This document shows positions 33,461 to 42,968 of a stretch of 64,000 bases of DNA, piece by piece. Positions within the stretch are counted from its first letter, which is position 1; every line of letters begins with the position of its first letter. The DNA comes from Eutrophocola salsuginis (lineage in GTDB: Bacteria; Pseudomonadota; Gammaproteobacteria; Pseudomonadales; Pseudohongiellaceae). The DNA is taken from positions 1,240,001 to 1,304,000 of the forward strand of contig JAYQTB010000004.1 in NCBI GenBank assembly GCA_038147195.1, written 5' to 3'. Below the pieces are notes generated by a model that had not been told where the DNA came from, made no database searches, and was given only the letters and a program-made list of their open reading frames with translations. Made by a program: the position numbers and the translations under genes.

Positions 33461-34214
33461 GGTTACGCCATAGCTCCAGTTTTTTGCCAAGTGCTAATTC
33501 TAGATTCGCTATCTCAGGTTCAAGGACGGCGTATAGCCATGCCCGGTCTTCACTCTCCATGGGGTTGTCATACTCCTGTGCGTTTATAGTGCGATCACCA
33601 ATGATTGGGAACGGGTTTATGCCTAAGAACTCACTGATTTGTGCCAGCACGTTCGCCGAAGAATGGCGCAGGTCCTCATTAAAGACCACCAGGACATGCT
33701 CCCTACCGAAAAGGGACCATAGCACTTGCAACTGTCGCAAGTATCTGCCGCGATCGATGTAGGAATATATTCGACAGTGATCAGCATTTCCTTGTTGTAA
33801 GCGTGTAGCCTCTTGTCGAACCGCCTTGCCAAAAGGAAGCGTCTCGTGCCCGCGATGGAACTCCATTTGCCATTGAGAATAAGCACGTTCCACCGGGTCC
33901 CGCAAAATGACGATCAGGCGAATATCGGGATTGTAAGCGTGAATGCGAGCCGGTGCGTCCGGCCAGTACATGTATATAGGCGTAGCCTCTCCCCGCAGCT
34001 TGCCCACCTCATGTGACGGGAAGTGCTGATGATATAACCGGTAATCGGGCTTTCCTTTACAAAATAGTGACTCGTCATCAAAGAAATGGACTTCCTTAGC
34101 ATCTGCCATGAGCAAATCCTGGTGATGACGACAATAGGCATCCAGGGCAGAGGTACCACCTTTCTGGGCACCGCAAATCAGAAAATCGATTGGCGCGGAA
34201 TTTTGATCTGGCAA
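33453..34214 (-). CDS. Sulfotransferase family protein
   Basis: This 253-residue protein has the two PAPS-binding motifs: the 5'-phosphosulfate loop GAQKGGTSALDAY (residues 15-27) and the 3'-phosphate segment LRDPVERAYSQW (104-115). The size fits a small soluble carbohydrate or lipid sulfotransferase. It starts behind an AT-rich stretch with no clear promoter. The acceptor cannot be read. Coupling to glucokinase by overlap suggests only cotranscription. Confidence 0.86.
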   Translation of the reverse strand: MPDQNSAPIDFLICGAQKGGTSALDAYCRHHQDLLMADAKEVHFFDDESLFCKGKPDYRLYHQHFPSHEVGKLRGEATPIYMYWPDAPARIHAYNPDIRLIVILRDPVERAYSQWQMEFHRGHETLPFGKAVRQEATRLQQGNADHCRIYSYIDRGRYLRQLQVLWSLFGREHVLVVFNEDLRHSSANVLAQISEFLGINPFPIIGDRTINAQEYDNPMESEDRAWLYAVLEPEIANLELALGKKLELWRNHG

Positions 34215-34442
34215 CTGCTACTCCGAGTTTCCAAACGGCGCTGGACCTGTTACCTGCGCAGCATTGGATAGATGAATTGGAATGAAATTAAAAATATCGG
34301 TGAATTTTTATTTATATTAATCAGTATGTTATAAGATATTTTTGTCCACTTATTCTACTCATTTTTTGCACAATTAACCTATCATTTTTAATCCTGAATA
34401 GTAAACTTACTGGTCTGTTAGAAAAAATTCAGGGAGCAATTA

Positions 34443-35468
34443 ATGCCAGTTTTATCGCGAAATTCATGGTGCTCTGCCTTTTTTGTTGCAGGTCTGGCAA
34501 TAGCTACAACCTGCCTTGCCGGCGGAGAAGCAGGTATTCTCAGCCTGCGCGATCAGGGGCATTTCTATGTCGGCGGTGAAACCAGCGAGCCCGCAGAAAA
34601 TGGGTCCGTGCAAATTTATAATCAGATGTATGTCGGTTATCAGCTTCCGGCTGAGAAAACCCACAGCTATCCGCTCGTTCTTGTGCACGGCGGCGGCGGG
34701 CAGGCAACCGATTGGTTCACGACACCCGATGGCCGTGATGGCTGGCGCGATTTTTTCCTGGCTGCTGGATTCGATGTGTATTGGGTGGATCGACCTGGTT
34801 ATGGCCGTTCGCCTACCAGCAACCGCTATGGTGAACTGTCAGACAGCGCCACATCTAGCATCATCAACTTCCTCGCCAACTCCAATCACTGGCCTGGTGA
34901 TTCTAAAAATCCTACCGATGAAAACATACTAAACTGGCTTGCGAGTTCACCGCCCGGACCATATGCCGGTGACACTGTCGCCGCCGTTGGAATCAGCAAA
35001 CTACTCGACCGTATTGGCCCTGCCATTCTGGTGACTCACTCTGCAGGCGCGGCCAGCGGCTGGCTTGCAGCCGACCTCAACCCTGCAAATGTAGCAGGTA
35101 TCATTGCTTTTGAGCCTGGTGCTAGCAACATGACCAGCAGCATACGTACTGGACTCACATTCGACCCACCACTGACTGAGGCATTCGAAACATGGACTGA
35201 TGCTGAAGGCTGCGAAATGCAACCGCAGGCAGCACCTAGCAGGCTGTCTAATTTCACGCGGATACCCGTTCACCTGGTTGGTTCCGAACTAGGACTTATT
35301 GCCGGTCTGCCCTGTGCAGTCAAGGTATTTAACCAGGCCGGTGTCAGCGTGCAATACACCTTCCTGCCCGATATCGGGATCACTGGCAATGGTCATTTCA
35401 TGATGGCTGAAACAAACAATGCCGAAACCGCGCAAGTCTTCATCGACCTAGCCGCATCCATAAAGTGA
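34443..35468 (+). CDS. Exported alpha/beta hydrolase
   Basis: This 341-residue protein has a signal peptide (NSWCSAFFVAGLAIATTCLAGG), the oxyanion motif LVHGGGG (residues 80-86), DRPGYGRSP and the nucleophile S200 in VTHSAGAASGW. The probable catalytic His is in GNGHFMMAETNN. This is a member of a secreted esterase-like family; the substrate is unknown. An AGGGAG ribosome binding site precedes the ATG. It is 13 bases before the DUF3500 gene and probably cotranscribed with it. Confidence 0.85.
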   Translation: MPVLSRNSWCSAFFVAGLAIATTCLAGGEAGILSLRDQGHFYVGGETSEPAENGSVQIYNQMYVGYQLPAEKTHSYPLVLVHGGGGQATDWFTTPDGRDGWRDFFLAAGFDVYWVDRPGYGRSPTSNRYGELSDSATSSIINFLANSNHWPGDSKNPTDENILNWLASSPPGPYAGDTVAAVGISKLLDRIGPAILVTHSAGAASGWLAADLNPANVAGIIAFEPGASNMTSSIRTGLTFDPPLTEAFETWTDAEGCEMQPQAAPSRLSNFTRIPVHLVGSELGLIAGLPCAVKVFNQAGVSVQYTFLPDIGITGNGHFMMAETNNAETAQVFIDLAASIK

Positions 35469-35481
35469 CATAAGAGTTTTT

Positions 35482-36582
35482 GTGATGACCAGCTTCAAAC
35501 GCACGCTGACTATACTGGTCGGGCTTAGTGCCATCGTTTTTACCCTGGCCGTCGTTCGCGCGGATCATGCAGGCAATGACGATCCAGACGTTACGAGCCT
35601 GGCTGTACAGATGGCAACAACTGCAAATGCGATTCTCGCAACGATGGCTGACGGACCAACCGGAATAGAAAGTGCAGTCGGATATGATCGCCGGGAATTA
35701 CTACAACTGAATTTTACCGATGACGCACGTACCAACTATGTGTACTGGCCCTACTTGCGCAAGGGTCTACCACTGGAGTACATGACATCGCAGCAAAAAA
35801 TCCTTACCCATGGACTGCTCAACACTGCGTTGAGTGCCAAGGGATACCTCAGCGCTATCCAAGTTATGCAGCTTGAGAAACTCCTCGCAGATGCCGAAGT
35901 CGTCGGCTTCCCACGCGGCCCTGAAAACTATACCCTGGCCATCTTCGGTTCGCCCGGTGTGGACAGTAACTGGGGCTGGCGTTTTGAGGGACACCACCTA
36001 TCCCTAAACTTCGCCGTCGCTTATGGTGAAATTAGCGTCACACCCACCTTCTTCGGCGCTTCACCGGCCGCCATTCGGACCGGAACGCTGGCGGGATTTC
36101 GCAGCCAGAATTATATACACGACGCGGGCCTGGCACTGATCAATGCACTTAGGAATGAACAACGCGAGCGAGCCATTGAAGACGGCACCCCCCCGTTCGA
36201 TATCATCTCAGGCACACTCAACCGTCCGCGCGGCAGCTGGGATGACTGGAAATCATTGCCACAGACCGGCATTGCCATCGACTCCCTCGATGCCCAGCAA
36301 AAACAACTTGCTCAACATATTCTCGATGAAGTCGTAACCGTCTACCGCCCTGAAATATCCCGCGCTTACCTGGCACAAGTAGACGTCAATGAACTGCATT
36401 TCACATGGTACGGCAGTACCCTTGGAAACGAGCCACATTACTGGCGCCTGGACGGCCCCGACTTTTTCTTTGAATACGATCTCGTGCAGGGGGATGGCAA
36501 CCACGTTCACGCCGTCTGGCGTAGCAAAGAAGGCGATTTTGGGGCTGATCTGCTCCTGCAGCATCGAACAGATAGCCACTAA
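35482..36582 (+). CDS. Exported DUF3500 protein
   Basis: This 366-residue protein starts with a signal-type segment (FKRTLTILVGLSAIVFTLAVVRA). The DUF3500 landmarks are FTDDARTNYVYWPYLRKGLPLEYMTSQQK, GSPGVDSNWGWRFEGHHLSLNF and the C-terminal ELHFTWYGS...HYWRLDGPDFFFEYDLVQGDGNHVHAVWR. This family is exported and of unknown function; the HH and DNHVH stretches suggest metal binding, which is inference. It follows the hydrolase gene closely. Confidence 0.86.
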   Translation: MMTSFKRTLTILVGLSAIVFTLAVVRADHAGNDDPDVTSLAVQMATTANAILATMADGPTGIESAVGYDRRELLQLNFTDDARTNYVYWPYLRKGLPLEYMTSQQKILTHGLLNTALSAKGYLSAIQVMQLEKLLADAEVVGFPRGPENYTLAIFGSPGVDSNWGWRFEGHHLSLNFAVAYGEISVTPTFFGASPAAIRTGTLAGFRSQNYIHDAGLALINALRNEQRERAIEDGTPPFDIISGTLNRPRGSWDDWKSLPQTGIAIDSLDAQQKQLAQHILDEVVTVYRPEISRAYLAQVDVNELHFTWYGSTLGNEPHYWRLDGPDFFFEYDLVQGDGNHVHAVWRSKEGDFGADLLLQHRTDSH

Positions 36583-36715
36583 CGTCAAACAAGTTTTACC
36601 CGGCTTCGATTGAACGCCGAATTCGACTATAATATTTGAAAATTTAAACTATATTTACAGGTCCTGATCCACTCAGGACCGCACGAAATTCAAACTGGAG
36701 CATGCGGAACTCAAC

Positions 36716-38230
36716 ATGACTCTAAGTAGACTTCATATTAATAGCGCATGCATCAATCATCGTCGTGTTGTGCCGACGTTGCTCTTTTCGCTGACTTTTT
36801 CCATGCCTGCCTGGGCACAAACTTTTTCACAGATTGACCGCCTAATCTTCGACCCCGTTTTGATTGAACCAGTTACAGGGCGAGAGATGCCCGCCTACAA
36901 CCTGCCCCTTCAGTTACTACCCATAGATGAGGATGATCTAAACAACCACGCTAATACCCATGAAGAAGACGATTTAGGCGCCCTGGATATTCTGCGGAAC
37001 ATAGACGCCTACCTGGAATCAATCACCGAACTCGAAACAGAATTAGGGCCTTTCTCTCCTGAGCTAATTGAGTTTCTTATTGACCTTGGTAGCCAGTATC
37101 AACAGGCAGGCGACCATGCCAAGGCAATCGAAATTTTTCAGCGTGCGGAACATATCAGCAGGGTAAATAACGGTCTTTACCACCCAGATCAATACACAAG
37201 TATCGAGAAAATGATCGACAGCTACATGGCCATGGGCGACGTAGCGACTGCAAATGAAAAACAGCGCTATCTGGTCTACCTTACCATGCAGCACCACGGG
37301 GATTCCTCTCCCGAAGCACTGCCCTATGTGGTCAACCTCGCTGATACCGGCTTGGCACAGTTCAACAAAGTCATGTCCATGCCAAAACAGCCCGTGTTCT
37401 CTTTTTCATCTGGCACGGGTTCCGGTCCTTCCAGGCGGGCTCCGACCCCGAGGGAAATGGCGTTTGGCAGCCTGTTCATGGCCCAGCAAAACTACCAGCG
37501 GGCAATCTCGACCATGCTCGACAACCGTCAGTATTTCGATCCTGTACTGCTGGACCTTGAGTATCGCTTTCTGGAAACGCTATTTCTACAAGCATTCCGC
37601 CAGGCCATTCTCAACGATCCCGACTATTACCTAAGTGAGCGCAGCACGACTACCGGCTCGTTGTTGAGGAAAGATTATGCAGGAAGGTTCGCTTCCTACA
37701 ACTTCAACAGCGGCAAGAACACCTTCGAGCGCATCTTGATCTATATTCGCAACAATCCGGAGGCGCGTGTGTACCAGCTGATCAACGCCCTCATGGAATA
37801 TGGTGACTGGTGCATGCTATTCGGCAAGACACAATCAGCCATGAGAAAATATCGGGAAGCCTATGAGTTGGTACATGAGATAGGAGTTGAGCAGGCTTCA
37901 ATTGAGCATCTTTTCCGTCCTACCATGCCTGTACATTTACCGCTGATCACGGCCAAGCCTAATAGCCGAGAAAAGTTTGGCATCCATGACGAAGCCGAAC
38001 TTGAGTATGAGGGCTACATCGACATCGCCTTCACCGTGTCGAAATACGGCAAGGCAAGAAGATTTGAAACACTGGGAGCCACTGAGAACGTGACCCGGCA
38101 AATCGAGCGCCGCCTTATACGCTATCTAAGGAACTCTCCTTTCCGCCCTAGACTCGAAAGCGACAATCGTTTTGAATCTCAAAGGGTGGAAGTGCGCTAC
38201 TACTTTACCTACGCAGACAACGTTATCTAA
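36716..38230 (+). CDS. TPR-containing protein with a TonB-like C-terminal domain
   Basis: This 504-residue protein has a signal peptide (ending MPAWAQ), a TPR-like region (FLIDLGSQYQQAGDHAKAIEIFQRAEHISR, then further helical repeats) and a C-terminal TonB_C-like domain (EAELEYEGYIDIAFTVSKYGKARRFETLGA, ending VEVRYYFTYAD). This looks like a periplasmic scaffold or energy-transfer adaptor. Its stop overlaps that of pobA by 4 bases. No promoter is clear; a weak -10-like AT stretch lies near 36630-36650. The link to the preceding DUF3500 gene is only proximity. Confidence 0.75.
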   Translation: MTLSRLHINSACINHRRVVPTLLFSLTFSMPAWAQTFSQIDRLIFDPVLIEPVTGREMPAYNLPLQLLPIDEDDLNNHANTHEEDDLGALDILRNIDAYLESITELETELGPFSPELIEFLIDLGSQYQQAGDHAKAIEIFQRAEHISRVNNGLYHPDQYTSIEKMIDSYMAMGDVATANEKQRYLVYLTMQHHGDSSPEALPYVVNLADTGLAQFNKVMSMPKQPVFSFSSGTGSGPSRRAPTPREMAFGSLFMAQQNYQRAISTMLDNRQYFDPVLLDLEYRFLETLFLQAFRQAILNDPDYYLSERSTTTGSLLRKDYAGRFASYNFNSGKNTFERILIYIRNNPEARVYQLINALMEYGDWCMLFGKTQSAMRKYREAYELVHEIGVEQASIEHLFRPTMPVHLPLITAKPNSREKFGIHDEAELEYEGYIDIAFTVSKYGKARRFETLGATENVTRQIERRLIRYLRNSPFRPRLESDNRFESQRVEVRYYFTYADNVI

Positions 38231-39405
38231 ATCACCTCTTCGTAGGGTAGCCCAACATATTGCTCGGCTATGACACTCAGGCCGTCATCTGTTCCAGTAT
38301 AGTAATCAAGTTCTGAATCCATCAGCTTACGATCGAACTTGTCACCAAAATCATGAAGCATCCTGGTCATCCACCAAGAAAAACGCTCCGCGTGCCAGAT
38401 GCGTCGAAGGCATAGAGCCGAATACTGGGCAACGGCGTCGGGTCGGTTTTCTCTAAAAACCTTAAGAAAAATCCGGTAAAGATAGTTAACGTCGCCACTG
38501 GCGAGGTTCAGCCCCTTGGCACCGGTTGGCGGAACAATATGTGCTGCATCACCGACCAGAAAGAGTCTACCGAACTGCATCGGTTCGCAGATGAAGCTGC
38601 GTAGGGGTGCGATACTTTTTTCCAGCGAGGGCCCGGTCACCAGGTTAGCTCGAATGGATTCCGGTAACCTGTTAGACAGCTCCTCCCAGAACCGATCGTC
38701 AGACCAGTCCTCGATTTTTTCATCGAGACTCACATCAACATAGTAGCGGCTGCGTGACTGCGAGCGCATACTGCATAGGAAAAACCCCCTGTCACTCACG
38801 CCATAGATCAGCTCCTCATCAATAGGCGGAGTATCTGACAGCAAGCCAAGCCACCCAAAAGGGTAGACCTTTTCATATTCGGTGCGCAGGGTTTCTGGGA
38901 TGGTCTTGCGAGTGACTCCGTGAAAGCCGTCACAACCGGCTATGTAATCGCAGTCGATGCGATGCTGCTGCCCACCTTTTTCGTATGTCACGAAAGGTCT
39001 GTCCGATTTCGGATCGTGAATTTTCACATTCTCCACTTCGTAGTGGATCGGGGCTCCACATTCCCTGCGTGACTCCATCAGGTCAGCTGTAATTTCAGTT
39101 TGGCCATAAACCAAGACCTGCTTACCTTTGGCGTATTTGTGGAAATCTATGCGTCGAATCTCACCATTGAAGGCAATTTGCACACCGGTGTGTGGCAAGC
39201 CTTCCCGATCCATGCGTTCAGAAACACCGGCCTCACGCACCATGCCTACCAAGCCCTCCTCGAGCACGCCAGCACGAATACGCCCTAGGACATAGTCAGG
39301 CGTGACACGTTCAAGGATGATATTGTCGATGCCGGCGTTGTGTAGCAACTGGCCAAGTAGCAACCCAGAAGGCCCTGCTCCAATAATGACTACCTGTGTT
39401 TTCAT
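38227..39405 (-). CDS. pobA: 4-hydroxybenzoate 3-monooxygenase
   Basis: Starting at 39405 it has 392 residues, close to the usual 394; the longer frame to 39471 adds an unlikely tail. FAD motifs are present: GAGPSGLLLGQLL (9-21), DYIAGCDGFHGVTRK, and GDAAHIVPPTGAKGLNLA near the end. The whole protein follows PobA of Pseudomonas, including RIRAGVLEEG and WWMTRMLHDF. It turns 4-hydroxybenzoate into protocatechuate with NAD(P)H and O2, feeding the ligAB branch. No PobR-type activator gene is adjacent. Confidence 0.92.
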   Translation of the reverse strand: MKTQVVIIGAGPSGLLLGQLLHNAGIDNIILERVTPDYVLGRIRAGVLEEGLVGMVREAGVSERMDREGLPHTGVQIAFNGEIRRIDFHKYAKGKQVLVYGQTEITADLMESRRECGAPIHYEVENVKIHDPKSDRPFVTYEKGGQQHRIDCDYIAGCDGFHGVTRKTIPETLRTEYEKVYPFGWLGLLSDTPPIDEELIYGVSDRGFFLCSMRSQSRSRYYVDVSLDEKIEDWSDDRFWEELSNRLPESIRANLVTGPSLEKSIAPLRSFICEPMQFGRLFLVGDAAHIVPPTGAKGLNLASGDVNYLYRIFLKVFRENRPDAVAQYSALCLRRIWHAERFSWWMTRMLHDFGDKFDRKLMDSELDYYTGTDDGLSVIAEQYVGLPYEEVI

Positions 39406-39801
39406 AAGATGTTTTTTGAAGATAGGTATTGCGCAAGGACATTGCTTGGCAGTATTTTTTCCGCAAGGCAATTATATCAATACCGCCCCGAAGCACAAAA
39501 TGCACCACATCAAAGAATAATTACATCAGCAACTAATTCAAGCTTTTGATCAGCGGGCATTCATATCATGTCACTAGGAGCATTTGGATCAACTAAATGA
39601 CGATGTAGTTTTCTGGCGCAGCCCGCTAGGCGCGACAATTCTCGCTGTTGTTACGCAAATCTACGCCTACTTAGAGATTCTCCTAAGGGACGAGGACAAT
39701 GGTCCAGCATTAGGTAGATCGGGAGGAAATTGAATCAAAAATTCATTTCGTGGCACATACTCACAAAAAAGTCGTCGCTTTAGTCTTAGATATACACACA
39801 T
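39406..39801. other. Intergenic stretch with no confident gene
   Basis: It contains only a short frame without start codon (39578-39735) reading HLDQLNDDVVFWRSPLG and ILAVVTQIYAYLEILLRDED, which may be a small gene remnant of unknown origin. It must also hold the pobA promoter (minus strand). I see no RNA gene or repeat. Confidence 0.4.
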
Positions 39802-39831
39802 AAAAAAACCCAGCACAAGCTGGGTTTTTTT
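39802..39831 (-). terminator. Rho-independent terminator of the TonB receptor gene
   Basis: A 12-base perfect stem (AAAAAACCCAGC, loop ACAA, GCTGGGTTTTTT on the plus strand) lies 15 bases after the stop codon. It has T runs on both strands, so it may stop transcription in both directions. Confidence 0.9.
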
Positions 39832-39846
39832 AGCCATATTCTTCTG

Positions 39847-42726
39847 TTAGAAGAATCTGTAGCGAGCGCTCAACCTCATTGATCTTGGAGGCTGATAACC
39901 TGTTGGCAAGCCATAGAATGGAGTATCGTCCTCATAGACTTCCCTGATTTTCTGCTGATTAATGACATTGAAAATGTCTGCGGACAGAACCAGCTGAGCG
40001 TTTGTCAAATCTATGGTGTACTGGGCATTTAAATCAAGATTCCACCAAGTACTAGTTTCTCCCTTGCTGGCGCGAGGAACTGGCTGCCCGTCACAGTAGA
40101 AGGAGGCGTTGTCGTATGCTGCGGCAAATGTATCTGTAGGATGCACGCCGAAGCAACCGATCGGTCTGCCCGTCTGCGCCATAAAGTTGGCACCAAATCT
40201 GATGCCATTATCCAGCTGGTATCTTCCCTGTAATTTAACTGTATGCCTTCTGTCGTTAGGCAGATTTCCAAAGCCATAATCAGTTAAACCGGGCTGGTCG
40301 AAGTTTGTTGTCAAACCTGCGTCGTCTTGGCCATTGTCAGACCTGACATAACCCTCATTGTTACCATAGCTGTGTGCCCAGGTATATGACCCTGATAGCC
40401 CCCACTTTCCATCGAAGGGCCTATCCATGGTTATTTCGAAGGCATGATAGGTACGACTCGCCTCGGGGTAATTCAGCTGATCCGATGAAAGAGTAATGAA
40501 TTCAGATTGCTCTGGTATGTACACCGTCATCGGGGCACCAGGATTGGCTAGTACATACTGATGGAACCCAGTGAATACATCCGCGACTTCAGGCCAACTA
40601 CCAGCATAGTATTTGATCACGGCTGCATCGATGGCAACGTCTTCGATAGAAGTTGCAAGGTCACGATAAATGTACTTAGCACCCCAGGTGATTCCATTAT
40701 CGGCGATCATCTGGCCACCCAGAATGATTTCGTTCTGGTACATAGCCTCGAGGTTCTGATCAACAAGTCCTCTTGTATCAGGGACCGCGCCAGTAGAATA
40801 GGTCTGCGTTCTAAATGAACCACCCTTCACTTGTGGTGTGCCATCTGCATTTTTGGATACACCGTCCCAGTCAAAGTATTCCTGAATATAGGTCTCGCCG
40901 CCGGCCAAGCGGATATTGGTATTGGCAGCCACTGGCAGATAGTACCTTCCGTAGTTTGCAAAGAACTGATAGTTAGGCATGTTTGATGGTTGCCATAGGG
41001 CACTTATTCTCGGCGCCCACTGGTTATCAAGTGCAACAAACTCCTTACCCTCGGCGTTGTAGTTTATAAACTCATCATTTCGCAAACCCAGTTCAAGAGT
41101 TATGTCATCGTTAAATTGCCAAGTATCCTCTATGTAGTAAGCCTTTGACTCTACATCGAAGGAACCACCATTGTTGTAGGTTCTACGTCTCGCATCCGCA
41201 CCACTGGGGCATTCGGTAGCGACATCACAAATGTAGGGGCCGTAGTCATTTGTTGGATGCAGAAGCCAGTAGACTCCTCCTGAGTTGATAGTTGATGATA
41301 CGGAGTTATTTGTCTCTTCGTCGTATCCAACCCTGATGGTGTGGTTATTGAGTGAGTAGGTAAAGTCGAAACGATTCGACTCCCTCTTATCCTCACCAAC
41401 ATCTATCAAGAATTCAGTCCAATCACCCAATGCTTGAAAGCCGTTTGCCGCTGTAACCTCATATAATACTGGGGCAGAAGCAGTGGCTGGGTTTGTTGTC
41501 CTCGCAGCCTCGTTTTCACCAGTGGATGCAGAAAAGACCAGGTTGTCGGTTAACTGGCCGGTGTAGGTCGCTATCCAGTTCATGCCACCCCTTTCATAGA
41601 AAGTGTCACCAATAAAGGCACCCGTCTGTTTTGTGTCAGAGTCATATTCGTAGGCGCCTTCTATGCCTGTCCTCTCATCTGTGAACGCCGTAACTTCTAT
41701 GCGGTGGTTATCAGTTAGGTAACCATCGAGCTTTACACCCCAGAAGTCTTGACCAAGTGAGTATTTATAACCACGACCTGACTGAATACCATAATATTCA
41801 TCAGAGGAGTCCACATCAGAGTAAAGCGCGTAGTAAAATAGGCGATCCTTGATGATTGGACCTGACGCCCATATGTCGTAAGTAGTCGATGAGGACTCAT
41901 CTTGACCATTGTCTGCGGCAAAGGTGTTGGGCGAAGTTTCAATCAACTTATCGTAGTAGGTATTCACCCCGAACTGGAAGTCATTCGAACCAGACTTTGA
42001 TCTTGCATTAAGAACACCACCGGTAGATCTACCGAAGGCAGCAGAGTATCCGCCAGTCTTTACCTGCAAAGTTTCGTAAAATTCGAATGGTACCCGCGAG
42101 TAACCCAGGCCATTCCTGAAGTTAGTAGTATTTAGACCATTAATATAAGAGGTATTCTCGGCTACGGAGGACCCGGAGAAACTTACGTTCGTGCCGAATG
42201 CCGTATCGCCAATGGTAGTTCCCGGTGCCATGAGTGCAACCGAGTCAAAGTTTCTTGGCACTGGCAGCTCGGTCAATGCACCAGCATCAACGATCATTCC
42301 AGATTCAGCGATACTAGTTTCGACAGAAGATCGGTTGGAACCAAGCACGATCAACTCCTGGACACCAGCCTGTGAGGTTGCAAGATTAACTACAGTCTCA
42401 CTATCGAGTCTGACACTGACTGTTTCTGTGTCAACATTGTTGCCGTTCTGAACAACAACAACTTCATATTGCCCTGGCGGCAAAGAATTAAAGGCAAAGC
42501 TCCCGTCTGGGTTTACTTGGACAGAGATAGAGACGTTCCTTGAAATATCGGTAGCAGTAACAGTCTCGCTCCCCGAGGCTCCGTTGACACTACCTGCTAT
42601 TGCACCAGTAGTAGACTGGGCGAATGAACCAGAAGCACCTAGAATCAGAGCCGATGCAACAACGGAGCCAGTCAAAAAGTGACTAGCACTATTGATAGCA
42701 ATAGCTAATTTTTTAATTTGTGTCAT
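39847..42726 (-). CDS. TonB-dependent receptor of the Oar / carboxypeptidase-regulatory type
   Basis: This 959-residue outer membrane protein has a signal peptide, a carboxypeptidase regulatory-like (SusC/Oar-like) N-terminal domain (TTGAIAGSVNGASGSE ... NPDGSFAFNSLPPGQYEVVV), a plug domain (NFDSVALMAPGTTIG, GGYSAAFGRSTGGVLNARSKSGSN) and a 22-strand barrel ending MRLSARYRFF. Such receptors import oligosaccharides, aromatics or other large compounds with energy from TonB. The gene is headed by an AGGAG ribosome binding site and is divergent from a TetR regulator with a dyad in between. Substrate unknown; uptake of aromatic or terpenoid material is plausible. Confidence 0.9.
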   Translation of the reverse strand: MTQIKKLAIAINSASHFLTGSVVASALILGASGSFAQSTTGAIAGSVNGASGSETVTATDISRNVSISVQVNPDGSFAFNSLPPGQYEVVVVQNGNNVDTETVSVRLDSETVVNLATSQAGVQELIVLGSNRSSVETSIAESGMIVDAGALTELPVPRNFDSVALMAPGTTIGDTAFGTNVSFSGSSVAENTSYINGLNTTNFRNGLGYSRVPFEFYETLQVKTGGYSAAFGRSTGGVLNARSKSGSNDFQFGVNTYYDKLIETSPNTFAADNGQDESSSTTYDIWASGPIIKDRLFYYALYSDVDSSDEYYGIQSGRGYKYSLGQDFWGVKLDGYLTDNHRIEVTAFTDERTGIEGAYEYDSDTKQTGAFIGDTFYERGGMNWIATYTGQLTDNLVFSASTGENEAARTTNPATASAPVLYEVTAANGFQALGDWTEFLIDVGEDKRESNRFDFTYSLNNHTIRVGYDEETNNSVSSTINSGGVYWLLHPTNDYGPYICDVATECPSGADARRRTYNNGGSFDVESKAYYIEDTWQFNDDITLELGLRNDEFINYNAEGKEFVALDNQWAPRISALWQPSNMPNYQFFANYGRYYLPVAANTNIRLAGGETYIQEYFDWDGVSKNADGTPQVKGGSFRTQTYSTGAVPDTRGLVDQNLEAMYQNEIILGGQMIADNGITWGAKYIYRDLATSIEDVAIDAAVIKYYAGSWPEVADVFTGFHQYVLANPGAPMTVYIPEQSEFITLSSDQLNYPEASRTYHAFEITMDRPFDGKWGLSGSYTWAHSYGNNEGYVRSDNGQDDAGLTTNFDQPGLTDYGFGNLPNDRRHTVKLQGRYQLDNGIRFGANFMAQTGRPIGCFGVHPTDTFAAAYDNASFYCDGQPVPRASKGETSTWWNLDLNAQYTIDLTNAQLVLSADIFNVINQQKIREVYEDDTPFYGLPTGYQPPRSMRLSARYRFF

Positions 42727-42854
42727 TTTTTTAATCTCCTAAACATTTTCAACTCAGAGAAGGCGCCCCGCTATCCCGGGTGTTCTTCCTATGCTTCTCA
42801 AACAACCCAGCAATTTGAATAACGCGACAGGTCTAAAGTTTGTATCTAAAACTT

Positions 42855-42879
42855 TTATTGATCGAAATTTAATCAATAA
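42855..42879. promoter_or_regulatory. Candidate operator of the TetR regulator
   Basis: An 8-base inverted repeat (TTATTGAT and ATCAATAA, spacer CGAAATTTA) lies in the 242-base divergent region. Its right arm overlaps a -10-like AATATA (TATATT on the minus strand), downstream of a TTGAAC (minus strand, 42903-42908). It would block transcription of the TonB receptor gene if bound. Confidence 0.5.
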
Positions 42880-42968
42880 TATACAATCAAATACTATACA
42901 CTGTTCAATTAGTTTGTAAAGATTTTTAGAAAAAATAAGATTTTGTATTTAAAGGGGTTTTTGGGAAA

